Positions 15,706 through 24,906 are shown, counted from the first letter of the stretch. The stretch is DNA of 33,936 nucleotides from Crinalium sp049646245 (GCA_049646245.1 JBARVL010000166.1:1-33936); one strand, 5' to 3'. The notes: generated by a model not told the origin, from the sequence alone. Numbers and translations: made by a program.

Positions 15706-18231
15706 TTAGGATAAAAAGTCCATACCTTTATCATGTTCCACAAATTCTTGAACACGAGCGCGGTACTCTCTTAAAGTTTCATCAACCCAATCTTTGTTAT
15801 TACTATTAGCGTAAATAGTTACTAAAGGTTCACTAGCATCAGGTAAAATTAACACCCAACTATCATTTTGATAATTGCAAATCTTCACACCATCCACCAA
15901 TTCCAAATTCTCGGCTGGGTGAGTTTCGACAAGATGGCGCATTAATGCTCCCTTAACTGTCCAAGGACAACGCACCGGATAATTTCTGTGATAAACACGC
16001 GGTAGCTCAGAACGGATAGCACCAAGCGATCGCTCTTGCAAACTTAGCATCTCCATTAGTTTAGCAATACAGAACATCGCATCAAACCCTGGGTGCAGTT
16101 GTGGGAAAATAAACCCCATCTCACCACTACCACCTAAAACCACATTAGGATTAGTGTGACACGCCTCCATTAACGCTGTCGGATTCGCCTTAGTCCGAAT
16201 TACCCTACCATCATGGCGACGGGCAATTTGTTCCACACCACTATAAGCATGGACAGGTACTACCACAGTACCTCTAGGGTTAGCTGTCAGAATCATCTGA
16301 ATCATTAAAGCTGTCAACATTTCACCCCGAATTGCCAACCCTGACTCATCCACCAGAATCATTTGCTCCCCATGTGCTGACACTTGCACCCCAAAATTAG
16401 CTTTCAGTGCCTCAACCACATGACCTAACTGATTTAGCAATGCCTCCCGTTCAGGAACAGCTAACGCGCTTTGATTCAAACTAGCATTCAGTACCACCGC
16501 ATCGCAGCCAAATTTAGCTAACAGTAAAGGTAACACCGCACCAGAAACAGCATAGACATAATCAATTACCACTTTTGCACCACTGTTGCGAATTGCTGGT
16601 ACATTGAGATGTTTTTCAAAGGCAGTACTATAAATCTCAATTCCTTGGTTGAGGTAGGTAACGTTACCAATTTCATGTATTTGCGCTCGTCGTAAATCCT
16701 CCTTAAAATAAGCTCCTTCAATTTTTTTCTCTTGAGATTTCGAGATATTAATCCCCTTGGGATCAAAAATCTCGATCAATATATAATCGGATCTGTCTGG
16801 ATGTACCCGGACATGAATTCCGCCAGTCACCGAAAGCGTAGGCACAACTGTACGGGCGACAGGAATAGCAGTTGCTTCTAAATTCTGGACATTTATTCCC
16901 ACCGACATTAAACCAGCAATTAAAGAGCGAGAAACCATCCGCGAAATACTGCGCTGGTCGCGAGATACAGTTACAGAAGAACCTTGCTTTAAAGTAGAGC
17001 CATAAGCGGCTCCTAACTTGACAGCAAATTCTGGAGTTATATCAATATTTGCTAACCCTTGGACACCTCGTTGACCAAATAAATTACGGTGAGCCGTTTG
17101 ACCCCAAATTAAGTTAATGTTCAAGGTAGCACCAGATTCTACCTCTTTACTGGGCCAAACACGCACATTAGGGCTAACTTGAGCTTCTTCACCAATAGTA
17201 GATAAAGAACCTACTACCGCACCTTCTAACACATGGGCGCGACGGTCTACACGGGTTCCACGAGCAATTACACAGGCACGTAAATGTGCTTCTTCACCAA
17301 TAATTGCTCCATTCCAAATAATCGGACGCTTGAGGTCAGCATCAGCACCAATGGTGACATTATCACCAATTACTGTTCCCGCCTCAATTTGCACCCGTGA
17401 ACCAATGCGACAATTACGACCGATGATTGCTGGAGGTTGAATTTTAGCTGTTGAGTCAATATAAGTATTTTGCCCTACCCAAATTCCAGGTGATTGTTGT
17501 TCAGAGGTAAATTCTAGTTTTACCTTTTTTTGTAAAGCGTCATATTGAGCATCGCGGTAAGCATCTAAATGACCAACATCACACCAATAACCCTCGGCAA
17601 TGTAGCCATACATGGGTTCGTCTTTTTCCAACAGTAATGGAAACAAATAGGAAGAAAAGTCACTTTCCGTGTTACCTGGCAGGTAATGTAATACTTCTGG
17701 TTCTAAAATGTATGTGCCAGTGTTGACCGTATCAGAAAAAATTTCACCTGGAGAAGGTTTTTCTAAAAATCTGCTGATGCGATGGTTTTCGTCTGTAATT
17801 ACTACACCAAATTCAATCGGATTTGGGACGCGGGTTAAAATTAAGGTAGCTTGCGATCGCTTTTGTTTATGAAATCGAATGGCAGCACTCAAATCAAAAT
17901 CTGTGATACTGTCACCACTGATTACTAAAAAGGTTTCATCTAGTAACTCAGCAATATTTTTAACACAACCAGCCGTACCTAATGGTTGGTCTTCCTCAAC
18001 GGCATAAGTGATTTGAACACCGAAGTCACTACCATCTTGGAAATAGTCTCGCATGACATCAGGTAGATAGTGCAATGTGGCAATGATTTCGGTAATGTGA
18101 TGCCTTCTGAGCAGATTGATAATATGTTCTGCAATTGGCTTGTTGAGAATGGGTACCATTGGTTTAGGAAGTTCGCACGTTAGGGGTCTAAGTCGTGTTC
18201 CTGAACCACCAGCCATTAAAACTGCTCGCAT
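15706..18231 (-). CDS. Mannose-1-phosphate guanylyltransferase-like protein fused to a phosphomannomutase-like domain
   Basis: An 841-residue fusion. Residues 1-235 form a sugar-1-phosphate nucleotidyltransferase with the signature MAGGSGTRLRPLT and LPKPMVPILNKP. Residues about 255-370 are left-handed beta-helix hexapeptide repeats (AIIGRNCRIGS, GTVIGDNVTIGADA). Residues about 380-830 match the phosphomannomutase/phosphoglucomutase fold in length and order. The mutase motifs are degenerate: the TASHNP serine loop region reads HVRVHPDRS (473-481), the metal loop DGDxDR reads SAHGEQ (618-623), and the sugar loop GGExSGH is altered. The first domain probably makes GDP-mannose or another NDP-sugar for polysaccharide or glycosylation; the last is probably non-catalytic. 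An AAGGAG site precedes the ATG. Confidence 0.92.
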   Translation of the reverse strand: MRAVLMAGGSGTRLRPLTCELPKPMVPILNKPIAEHIINLLRRHHITEIIATLHYLPDVMRDYFQDGSDFGVQITYAVEEDQPLGTAGCVKNIAELLDETFLVISGDSITDFDLSAAIRFHKQKRSQATLILTRVPNPIEFGVVITDENHRISRFLEKPSPGEIFSDTVNTGTYILEPEVLHYLPGNTESDFSSYLFPLLLEKDEPMYGYIAEGYWCDVGHLDAYRDAQYDALQKKVKLEFTSEQQSPGIWVGQNTYIDSTAKIQPPAIIGRNCRIGSRVQIEAGTVIGDNVTIGADADLKRPIIWNGAIIGEEAHLRACVIARGTRVDRRAHVLEGAVVGSLSTIGEEAQVSPNVRVWPSKEVESGATLNINLIWGQTAHRNLFGQRGVQGLANIDITPEFAVKLGAAYGSTLKQGSSVTVSRDQRSISRMVSRSLIAGLMSVGINVQNLEATAIPVARTVVPTLSVTGGIHVRVHPDRSDYILIEIFDPKGINISKSQEKKIEGAYFKEDLRRAQIHEIGNVTYLNQGIEIYSTAFEKHLNVPAIRNSGAKVVIDYVYAVSGAVLPLLLAKFGCDAVVLNASLNQSALAVPEREALLNQLGHVVEALKANFGVQVSAHGEQMILVDESGLAIRGEMLTALMIQMILTANPRGTVVVPVHAYSGVEQIARRHDGRVIRTKANPTALMEACHTNPNVVLGGSGEMGFIFPQLHPGFDAMFCIAKLMEMLSLQERSLGAIRSELPRVYHRNYPVRCPWTVKGALMRHLVETHPAENLELVDGVKICNYQNDSWVLILPDASEPLVTIYANSNNKDWVDETLREYRARVQEFVEHDKGMDFLS

Positions 18232-18773
18232 AATTTCTCCTTAATTATTTTTACTGTTCACAGCGTTGCGATCGATACTTCTATGGACATAGTTCTGTTC
18301 TTAAGTTTCATATAACTATCAAATTTAGGGTATCCGTCATTAGATGCGCTTGTAGAGGTTGTTTAGATTGGCTTATGCTGGGAGTTTAATACTAGGCTGC
18401 ATAGACATATATAATTGTGCAAGCCAGAGGTGTTAGTGTTGCTAAGAGTGAGGGGTAACGGATAGTTAAGCACTTAGTCGGAAAAAATACCGTTGCCAGT
18501 AAATTATAGTTAAGAATATTTAAGGAATAAAGCAATTGTTGATTTATTGTGGTATTAAAAGTTAACTTTGGTGAGAATATAACTGAATAAAGGCTACTAT
18601 ATATGCCTTTAGCTGGAATTAACCTGCTAGATTAGCTTATATTTAAAGTATAAGTGTATAAACTAAATCTAAAATGGATGCAAGTTAGCTTTTAAATTAG
18701 TAATTAGCTTTGACAAAAAACTTATAGCTACTGGCGTGTAATTAAACAAGTTAAATCTAATGAGGGTTAAGCG
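18232..18773. other. Divergent intergenic region, 542 bp
   Basis: AT-rich gap between the guanylyltransferase fusion (minus) and the 63-aa membrane protein (plus). It must carry both promoters. A TTGACA lies at 18710-18715, with TGTAAT at 18737-18742 as the nearest -10-like hexamer, but the 21-bp spacing is too long to trust. No repeats, tRNA or coding frame seen. Confidence 0.4.
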
Positions 18774-18965
18774 ATGGGACCATTAGTTGTTTTTGCCTTG
18801 CTTGGGGGTTATGGTGTAGGTGCATGGAAATTCTGGAATGGATTTGATCGCACTTCTTTTAACCAAGGTTTAGGAAATCGGGTGGCAATGTCTGCACTGT
18901 GGCCATTTTTGATGTATAACAAGTCTTATCGTAGAAACTTTCAAAAAGCACTTAAATCCCGTTAA
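18774..18965 (+). CDS. Small single-pass membrane protein, 63 aa
   Basis: The product begins MGPLVVFALLGGYGVGAWKFW, a single hydrophobic glycine-rich segment at residues 3-20. A second amphipathic stretch (RVAMSALWPFLMY) and a basic tail (SYRRNFQKALKSR) follow. A GAGGG ribosome site lies about nine bases before the ATG, and the codon use is ordinary, so I take it as real. It looks like a conserved cyanobacterial small protein, but I cannot name it. It sits 30 bp upstream of the cobK reading frame on the same strand and may be cotranscribed with it. Confidence 0.75.
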   Translation: MGPLVVFALLGGYGVGAWKFWNGFDRTSFNQGLGNRVAMSALWPFLMYNKSYRRNFQKALKSR

Positions 18966-18995
18966 CACAGTTTACTGATGAATCTAGGGTGTGAA

Positions 18996-19835
18996 ATGAC
19001 CCTAAAAAATGCTGGCGATTCGCTCTTATCGACGCTTCGCGATTCCCCTTCGGGGACACTTCGTGAACGCATTTGGTTAATTGGTGGTACTCAAGAAAGT
19101 AAGGAACTAGCGATCGCACTTTCCCAAACTAACTTACCTTGTACAATTACTGTTACCACTGAACCTGCGCGATCGCTTTATCCTTCAGCATCAAATATAC
19201 GAGTATTAGTAACTCGTTTAGATATCAGTCAACTAGAAAAATTTATAACTGATGAGAAGATAGGTGCAATTTTAGATGCTTCTCATCCTTACGCTGTGGA
19301 AATTTCTACTGGTGCGATCGCATCTGCAAATCAGCTACAAATTCCCTACTTGCGCTATGAACGTTTATCTGTAGATACTGCAATAAATTCTCCCCAAATA
19401 ATTCAACTAGATAGTTTCAATACACTTATAAATGGAGTATATCTTCAGGGACAAAGGGCATTACTAATATTAGGTTATCGACCCTTACCGTTATTTCATA
19501 ATTGGCAACAAAAAGCTAGTTTATTTGCGAGAATTCTACCTTCGGTGACTGCAATGGAAGCAGCCATAGCAGCAGGATTTACACCAGATCGCCTAATTGC
19601 CTTACGTCCTCCTGTTTCAGCTAATTTAGAAAAGGCATTGTGGGAACAGTGGCAAATTTCTTTAGTCGTTACCAAAGCTTCTGGAACTCCTGGGGGAGAA
19701 GATATTAAGCGCCTAGTTGCTGCTGAGTTAGGTATTCCTTTAATAGTTATTAATCGCCCAAAAGTTGACTATCCGCAACAAACCAGTAACTTATCAGCAG
19801 CACTAGAGTTTTGTCACCAAAATCTTACTAATTAA
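18996..19835 (+). CDS. cobK: Cobalt-precorrin-6A/precorrin-6A reductase
   Basis: The enzyme reduces precorrin-6A to the dihydro form with NADPH in the corrin (vitamin B12) pathway. Family marks are IWLIGGTQES at the nucleotide-binding end, the DASHPYA motif, LRYER, and KASGTPGGEDIKR near the C-terminus; the overall length is normal. Normal family members begin a few residues before IWLIGG. Here about 26-32 extra residues precede it, and those from LLSTLRDSPSGTLRER are encoded by a dispersed repeat (19033-19072). The ATG at 18996 has an AGGG ribosome site; the ATG at 18978 has none. No start codon lies between the repeat and IWLIGG, so the original start may have been lost. No other corrin gene is in the window. 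Confidence 0.9.
   Translation: MTLKNAGDSLLSTLRDSPSGTLRERIWLIGGTQESKELAIALSQTNLPCTITVTTEPARSLYPSASNIRVLVTRLDISQLEKFITDEKIGAILDASHPYAVEISTGAIASANQLQIPYLRYERLSVDTAINSPQIIQLDSFNTLINGVYLQGQRALLILGYRPLPLFHNWQQKASLFARILPSVTAMEAAIAAGFTPDRLIALRPPVSANLEKALWEQWQISLVVTKASGTPGGEDIKRLVAAELGIPLIVINRPKVDYPQQTSNLSAALEFCHQNLTN
19033..19072. repeat. Short dispersed repeat inside the 5' end of cobK
   Basis: Read on the minus strand the unit is GCGTTCACGAAGTGTCCCC followed by GAAGGGGAATCGCGAAGCGTC. This is the same family as the unit at 29217-29248 in moeA. It contains an internal GC-rich hairpin (CCCC-TTC-GGGG). It is translated in frame as part of the CobK N-terminus. Confidence 0.75.
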
Positions 19836-19899
19836 CACTAGACCTCTTGCATAAATAAGTCCAGCTTTAAACCAATCCCCTAAGTATTCTTTTTCCTAA

Positions 19900-20844
19900 T
19901 TAGAGGGAGGATCGGAGTGTGAATAAAGTGACCTCTGGTCGACAGTTTAAGCGTATCGGTATAATGCTAAAACCAATTCCTCGATTTACATAAAGACGGT
20001 TCCCCGATTGTCCATATCCCTCAATCCAGCCGTCAGCGTGTACCTCATCCTCCTTACTAAAAGTCATCCAAGACCATTCTGGGGTTAAGGGTAAACGAAT
20101 TTGCCCACCGTGCGTGTGTCCTGCGACAGCTAAAGGTGCAGTACTAGGAGGTAATGCTTCAAAGGAATCTGGGTTGTGCATCATTACCAGCCTTGGTGTT
20201 CCTTCTGGTACTTGGGCTAGCGCAACTTTTGGTTGATCGTTATTAGCCCAATGTGCGCCGATGCCTACTAGGTATAAGGGTGTGTTGCCTACTGGCTGGG
20301 CTGTCGTTTGGTTGCGATTCCCAGACGGTGCGATCGCTCTTAGCCCTGGCTTGCCAATTGCCACCGCCTCGTTCTGGAGAACTTGCACGCCCACTGCTTC
20401 AAGCTGATCGTGCAATTTAGCCGCCAACTGCTTATTTGGCGTTGCGTGCTTGCTTTTCATTGCATAGTCATGATTGCCCAAGACAGCATAAGTGGGGATG
20501 CCTGCTTCTGGAAGCGATCGCACAATTTCAACAGCTTTGTTAATCTCTTCGCTTGGGTCTTTACCTGAATCGTAGATAAAGTCACCAGCAATTAGCACCA
20601 TTGCAGGACGCTTCTCAATTAATTGTTCCACAATGCGACGGATGGTACTGGTGTTGCCCATCCACATTCCTATTTGCCAATCAGCTATGAGTGCAACTCG
20701 TTGCCCTTCCCAAGCAATGGGAAGATTAGGGATTTCTGCAACTTCTTCTTCTGTGTCGATTAGGTACGGTTCGAGCAAGCCCCAAAACAGCAGTAGACCA
20801 AAAATTCCTAGCAAACCTAATAATGTGTATTTAATTTTCTTCAT
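19900..20844 (-). CDS. Membrane-anchored calcineurin-like metallophosphoesterase
   Basis: 314 residues. An N-terminal membrane anchor (about 5-25, YTLLGLLGIFGLLLFWGLL) places the catalytic domain outside the cytoplasmic membrane or at a membrane surface. The metallophosphoesterase motifs are in order: IADWQIG (where DxH is usual, so His is Gln), AGDFIYDSG, LGNHDYA, MMHNPDSF and AGHTHGGQ. The architecture resembles YkuE-type phosphoesterases. The Gln in motif one removes one expected metal ligand, although other ligands remain. Substrate is unknown; lipid- or nucleotide-linked phosphoesters are plausible. It converges with cobK. Confidence 0.88.
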   Translation of the reverse strand: MKKIKYTLLGLLGIFGLLLFWGLLEPYLIDTEEEVAEIPNLPIAWEGQRVALIADWQIGMWMGNTSTIRRIVEQLIEKRPAMVLIAGDFIYDSGKDPSEEINKAVEIVRSLPEAGIPTYAVLGNHDYAMKSKHATPNKQLAAKLHDQLEAVGVQVLQNEAVAIGKPGLRAIAPSGNRNQTTAQPVGNTPLYLVGIGAHWANNDQPKVALAQVPEGTPRLVMMHNPDSFEALPPSTAPLAVAGHTHGGQIRLPLTPEWSWMTFSKEDEVHADGWIEGYGQSGNRLYVNRGIGFSIIPIRLNCRPEVTLFTLRSSL

Positions 20845-21023
20845 CTTTGATCAGCTTCCTAATACTTTTATTTCAATGTTCAGGCAACTACTGCCCTACT
20901 TAAAATTATTAATTTTAAAACACTTTTTCTAAGAAAATACTTGGTTCAATAAGTTAATTTTAGCTTTTGTTTTTAATAAAAAATATATAATTTAAAGTTT
21001 ATATCGCTTTGAAGTCGTAAATT

Positions 21024-21152
21024 ATAAGCTAACGCGCAAATAAACTTGTACATTTTTAATTTAGATAAAAGTTATCAAACCATTTTCCCCTCTCTCCTCC
21101 CTCCTCCCTCCTCTCCCACCAAAACATAAAATCTAGAAACACAACAGCTTAG
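21024..21152. mobile_element. MITE-like element with polypyrimidine tract, copy 1
   Basis: Begins ATAAGCTAACGCGCA and ends ACAACAGCTTAG, so the outer TAAGCT/AGCTTA is inverted. The centre has an approximately 30-bp run of C and T (21087-21118) arranged as an imperfect mirror repeat. A second copy lies at 30376-30505 with the same order of blocks (AGTTATCAAAC, the C/T run, AACATAAAAT). Confidence 0.75.
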
Positions 21153-21172
21153 CAACCCTGACGGAACTATTC

Positions 21173-21442
21173 CTACAAAGCTTGAATCCACTCAAGCACA
21201 TCGTATTCTGTCCAAATACCGTTTTGCCAATATGGGTCAGCTTCTACCAATTGCCTCACAGTAGCTTCATCCGGTGCTTCATAAATAGCAAAAACTTTAG
21301 TTAAATCTTTAGTAGGACCAATGGTAATTAAACTTCCAGCTTCCTTTTGCTTGGCAAGCCCATCTAAATGTGCTTGGCGGTAAGGCGCACGTTTTTCTAG
21401 AACATCCCCGCAGTAGCTTCCCCACATTACATATTTAGTCAT
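21173..21442 (-). CDS. YciI family protein
   Basis: Read from the ATG at 21442 (MTKYVMWGSYCGDVLEKRAPYR) the product has 89 residues, the normal size of a YciI-like ferredoxin-fold protein. Family marks are the R-x-x-HLDGLAKQKEAG block with the conserved His-Leu and the second Asp/Glu-rich half (ADPYWQNGIWTEYDV). A GAGGGAG ribosome site five bases upstream decides for this start against one six codons further out. YciI domains are thought to act as small enzymes or accessory domains using a His/Asp pair; the substrate is unknown. Confidence 0.88.
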   Translation of the reverse strand: MTKYVMWGSYCGDVLEKRAPYRQAHLDGLAKQKEAGSLITIGPTKDLTKVFAIYEAPDEATVRQLVEADPYWQNGIWTEYDVLEWIQAL

Positions 21443-21470
21443 AACTCCCTCAATTATCAATTATCAGATA

Positions 21471-21598
21471 ATATCAAATCCGGTTGCTTAAAAATGATGC
21501 AAAAATAAATTTATTTTACCTTTGCGATCCTTTGCGCTATCCTTTGCGACCTTTGCGTTAAAAAAAATATATAATTCCAATGCAACCGGATTTAATAT
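21471..21598. mobile_element. MITE-like element with AAATCCGGTTGC ends
   Basis: A 128-bp unit with 17-bp terminal inverted repeats (21471-21487 and 21582-21598) differing at one position (ATATYAAATCCGGTTGC). The interior has four CCTTTGCG-type repeats and a run of A. It lies just upstream of the YciI gene start, between it and pheT. A fragment with the same interior occurs at 30030-30090. Confidence 0.8.
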
Positions 21599-21628
21599 AA
21601 GTCACTCCTTCTTAAAAAAGATAAAACC

Positions 21629-21660
21629 TAAAAACTCCCCTCCCTGTAGACGGGGAGGGG
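21629..21660 (-). terminator. Terminator-like hairpin downstream of pheT
   Basis: The stem CCCCTCCC/GGGAGGGG (21637-21644 and 21653-21660) with an 8-nt loop is followed on the minus strand by AGTTTTTAGG. It begins about 22 bp past the pheT stop. Similar G/C-rich hairpins also occur as dispersed repeats in cyanobacteria, so a dual nature is possible. Confidence 0.7.
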
Positions 21661-21681
21661 TAGGGGGTGGGGTTTTACAAC

Positions 21682-24126
21682 CTAACTTCTGAGGTTAACT
21701 CGGAATTTTTCTACTAACTGATCGCGGACTTTTTGATGTACGGGTTCCACATCTTCATCTGTAAGAGTGCGATCGCCTACACGATAAATTAACCGCAGTG
21801 CCAAACTTCTTTGCCCATCTGGAACGTTTTCCCCCCTATATTCATCAAACAATTCCACAGCATCTAATAACTTACCACCAGCTTTTTTAATCACTCGTTC
21901 AATTTCAGCCACAGTTACCTCAACAGGAGCAAAAAATGCAATGTCTCGGTCAGCAGCCGGATATGTAGAATAAGCTTGAAACGGCGGGGTAAGATGTTCA
22001 TCTTCAGCTAAGTAGTTCAATAACACATCCATATCCAAATCAAAGGCATAAACCGCATCTGGTAAACCTTTTTCTTGACGTAATTGGGGATGTAATTGTC
22101 CAAAAGTACCTAAACGTTCACCTTGTATCCACAAAGATGCTGTCCGCCCTGGATGTAAACGGCGATCGCGCCTATCAGGTTGATACTCTACTGGTACACT
22201 TAGGCGCTGAAATACACTTTCAAGCACTCCCTTAGCTTCAAACCAAGTCATTGCTTGTTCGCGCCCTCCTCTGATCCACTTTCCTTCAGTAGGATCGCCG
22301 CCTAAAATTCCAGCTAAAGAATCTGCTTCCGCTAAACCTTCTTCGTCACTCCAGAAAACGCGACCAATCTCAAAAGCGTTTAAAGCACCATTTCCTTGTT
22401 CTAAATTGTACTGGAAAGAATTAATTAAACCAGCTACTAACTCAGAACGTAAAAGTGAATATTCAGTGAACATCGGATTAGCGATTCTCACCTGTTTATC
22501 ATCTTCAGACTTTCCCACTGCATAAGAGTAGTGCATCACTTCTGTTAGTCCTGCTGCCCGAAATGCTTCGCGCAATTGCCGTACTAACTGCTGATCTAAA
22601 GATAGATATCCAGCTTCACTTTTACTAGGCAAAGTATCGCAGAATTTGCCATAGCCGTAGAGACGAGCAACTTCTTCAATTAAATCAATTTCTCGCTCTA
22701 AGTCTCGATAACGGTATGGTGGTACTGTCACCATCCAAACCTGTTCTCGATCAGTAGGTTGTAGAGTACATCCGAGTGCAGTTAAAATCCGCTCAACATC
22801 TTCAGCTTGTACTTCCCCTAGTTGATCATCTTCTAAATCTACTGCCCCTAAAACTTGGTTAAGTCGTTCCAGGCGTAATTCAATTGAGCGACTCCAGTTA
22901 GCTTTATCGGGTCGGAAATCAGCAAATTCTTGGGCTACAATTGTCCCACCTGCTAACTCAGAAATCAGTGCGATCGCTCTATTACAAGCAATTTCTAATT
23001 CTGCCTGATTTACTCCCCGTTCATAACGAGTAGAAGCTTCTGTGCGTAAACCTTGACTTCTAGCAGATCTGCGAATTGCTACCGGATCGAAAATTGCCGC
23101 TTCTAAAATTAAATTCTCAGTACCATCATAAACTTCCGTTTCTTCACCACCCATCACACCTGCAAGAGCAACAGCTTTGTCATTTGCAGTGATGATTAAA
23201 TTTTGTGATTGCAGGTTGCGCGTTTGACCATCTAGTGTTTTGAAGGATTCATCACTATTGGCAAAGCGTACCCCAATAGCAAGGTTATCTCCACCAGCAA
23301 CAGATTGTAAGCGATCGCGATCGAAAGCGTGTAACGGCTGACCCCATTCCAATAAAATGTAGTTAGTGATATCTACTACATTATTAATTGGTCGCACACC
23401 CGCAGCTTGTAAACGACGCTGCAACCAATCAGGTGAAGCAGCAATTTTAACATTAGCGATCGCAGTACCAATATAAGCTGGACTTGCTTTTGGCTCAGAA
23501 ATCTTTAACTGTAAATTACTTTCAGGTGGAATCGTTGCTTCTACCACCTGCGGTAGTTTTAAAGCAGATCCCGTAAGTGCCGCCACCTCCCGCGCTACTC
23601 CCACCATACTCAAAGCATCAGCGCGATTAGCAGTGGAACTTAGATCTAGAATTACATCATCCAAATCTAATAAAGGGCGTACATCTGCACCTATCTGCAT
23701 TTCTCCTTCAAAGATATGAATTCCTGCTGACTCCTTCATCAAACCGATTTCGGCTAACGAACAGATCATCCCTTCTGAGCGTACACCCCTGAGCTTAGTC
23801 GGTTTAATCTTTAAATCAATCACAGGTAAATAAGTACCCACAGTTGCCACAGGCACATAAATATCCGCCCGCACATTAGCAGCACCACAGACAATATTTA
23901 AATAACCATTAGCATTCCCAACATCGACTTCACATAAACTTAACTTATCTGCATTTGGGTGTTGTTGGCGAGTAATCACCTTTCCAACAACCACACCCTC
24001 CGCCCAAGTTCGGCGATCTTCGATATCTTCCACCTCAAACCCAGCTAAAGTCAGCATTTGAGCCAACTCTTCTGGAGCAATATTTACATCAACCAGTTCC
24101 CGCAGCCAGTTTAGAGAGATACGCAT
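21682..24126 (-). CDS. pheT: Phenylalanyl-tRNA synthetase beta subunit
   Basis: The beta subunit (814 residues, normal bacterial length) pairs with PheS to charge tRNA-Phe. Domains in order: an N-terminal EMAP/tRNA-binding OB fold (about 40-150, VVVGKVITRQQHPNADKLSLCEVD), B3/B4 editing domain (PINNVVDITNYILLEWGQPLHAFD, about 245-268), B5 domain, catalytic-like core (GYGKFCDTLPSK, LRSELVAGLINSF) and the C-terminal anticodon-binding FDX-ACB domain (STYPAADRDIAFFAP to the end). pheS is not adjacent; separate pheS and pheT are common in cyanobacteria. The ribosome site is weak. A hairpin terminator lies downstream. Confidence 0.97.
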   Translation of the reverse strand: MRISLNWLRELVDVNIAPEELAQMLTLAGFEVEDIEDRRTWAEGVVVGKVITRQQHPNADKLSLCEVDVGNANGYLNIVCGAANVRADIYVPVATVGTYLPVIDLKIKPTKLRGVRSEGMICSLAEIGLMKESAGIHIFEGEMQIGADVRPLLDLDDVILDLSSTANRADALSMVGVAREVAALTGSALKLPQVVEATIPPESNLQLKISEPKASPAYIGTAIANVKIAASPDWLQRRLQAAGVRPINNVVDITNYILLEWGQPLHAFDRDRLQSVAGGDNLAIGVRFANSDESFKTLDGQTRNLQSQNLIITANDKAVALAGVMGGEETEVYDGTENLILEAAIFDPVAIRRSARSQGLRTEASTRYERGVNQAELEIACNRAIALISELAGGTIVAQEFADFRPDKANWSRSIELRLERLNQVLGAVDLEDDQLGEVQAEDVERILTALGCTLQPTDREQVWMVTVPPYRYRDLEREIDLIEEVARLYGYGKFCDTLPSKSEAGYLSLDQQLVRQLREAFRAAGLTEVMHYSYAVGKSEDDKQVRIANPMFTEYSLLRSELVAGLINSFQYNLEQGNGALNAFEIGRVFWSDEEGLAEADSLAGILGGDPTEGKWIRGGREQAMTWFEAKGVLESVFQRLSVPVEYQPDRRDRRLHPGRTASLWIQGERLGTFGQLHPQLRQEKGLPDAVYAFDLDMDVLLNYLAEDEHLTPPFQAYSTYPAADRDIAFFAPVEVTVAEIERVIKKAGGKLLDAVELFDEYRGENVPDGQRSLALRLIYRVGDRTLTDEDVEPVHQKVRDQLVEKFRVNLRS

Positions 24127-24906
24127 TTAACCGCTTGCTTTTACCTATTTCAGCCTGATTATTTTACCGCTCTGCTGCCAGACTGCCATCAAGTATTTAT
24201 TCTTATACACTTCTTGGGCAGACTTTACTAAACTTTTGATGTTCAACAGTAAACACATATAACTACTGAAAGTTAGCTGAAAATTTAAAATCCAATTTAC
24301 CTCAGCTTAATTCAACAACCTCTCTTTCTTATCTTTGAGAAGATATAAGATTTAATCACTAGCCAATTATTGCCAAATATTGTATGATATTGTCTCTGAC
24401 AATATATTTTGCTCATTCATTTACTGAGTTTTACTGGCTTTAAATAAACACCTACTCATATATTCGGGAGCGAGATATTTAAATATTAATAAGTTTAACA
24501 ATTAAATAGTTTATATTTAGTTCAGGGCTATTTTTATGCTATATATAAACGTAGAAACGTAGCTGCAATGAACTAGCAGAAAATTTTACGGACAAAGTAA
24601 AAGGTGTAGTCGTTACCTAAAAACTTTTGAAGTGCGAGTAGAGGAGTAAGATTTTTTGGATACAGTTAGGGAACTATAGATAGCGAACAGATACCGTGTT
24701 CAATAAGAAAATTTAATGAAAAAGCAAGTAAGATATCCTTGTGGTAAAGGAGAAATTAAAAGCGCAGGCAACTTTATAGGTAAAACTACAGCTTTGACCT
24801 GAAGAGGATCGGCTTGTGACCTACAGCCAGTCATGCCAATTTATTTATCAAGAGCAAATTTGACCAAGTTTGATCGTTGCACAGATGTCTCAATAGTGAC
24901 GCTCCC
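24127..24906. other. Divergent intergenic region, 780 bp
   Basis: AT-rich gap between pheT (minus) and the kinase gene (plus), large enough for two promoters and a leader. A perfect small palindrome ATATTGTC-TCT-GACAATAT lies at 24387-24405, preceded by another ATATTGT, and could be an operator. A 28-codon open frame at 24716-24802 has no supporting evidence. No tRNA or mobile repeat recognised. Confidence 0.4.

Noticed and set aside
18710..18742. TTGACA and TGTAAT as a promoter for the 63-aa protein
   Set aside because: Spacing between the hexamers is 21 bp, outside the usual 16-18, so it is not called.
24716..24802. 28-codon open frame (MKKQVRYPCGKGEIK) upstream of the kinase gene
   Set aside because: Short, in AT-rich DNA, without a ribosome binding site or recognisable family; length is within chance expectation.
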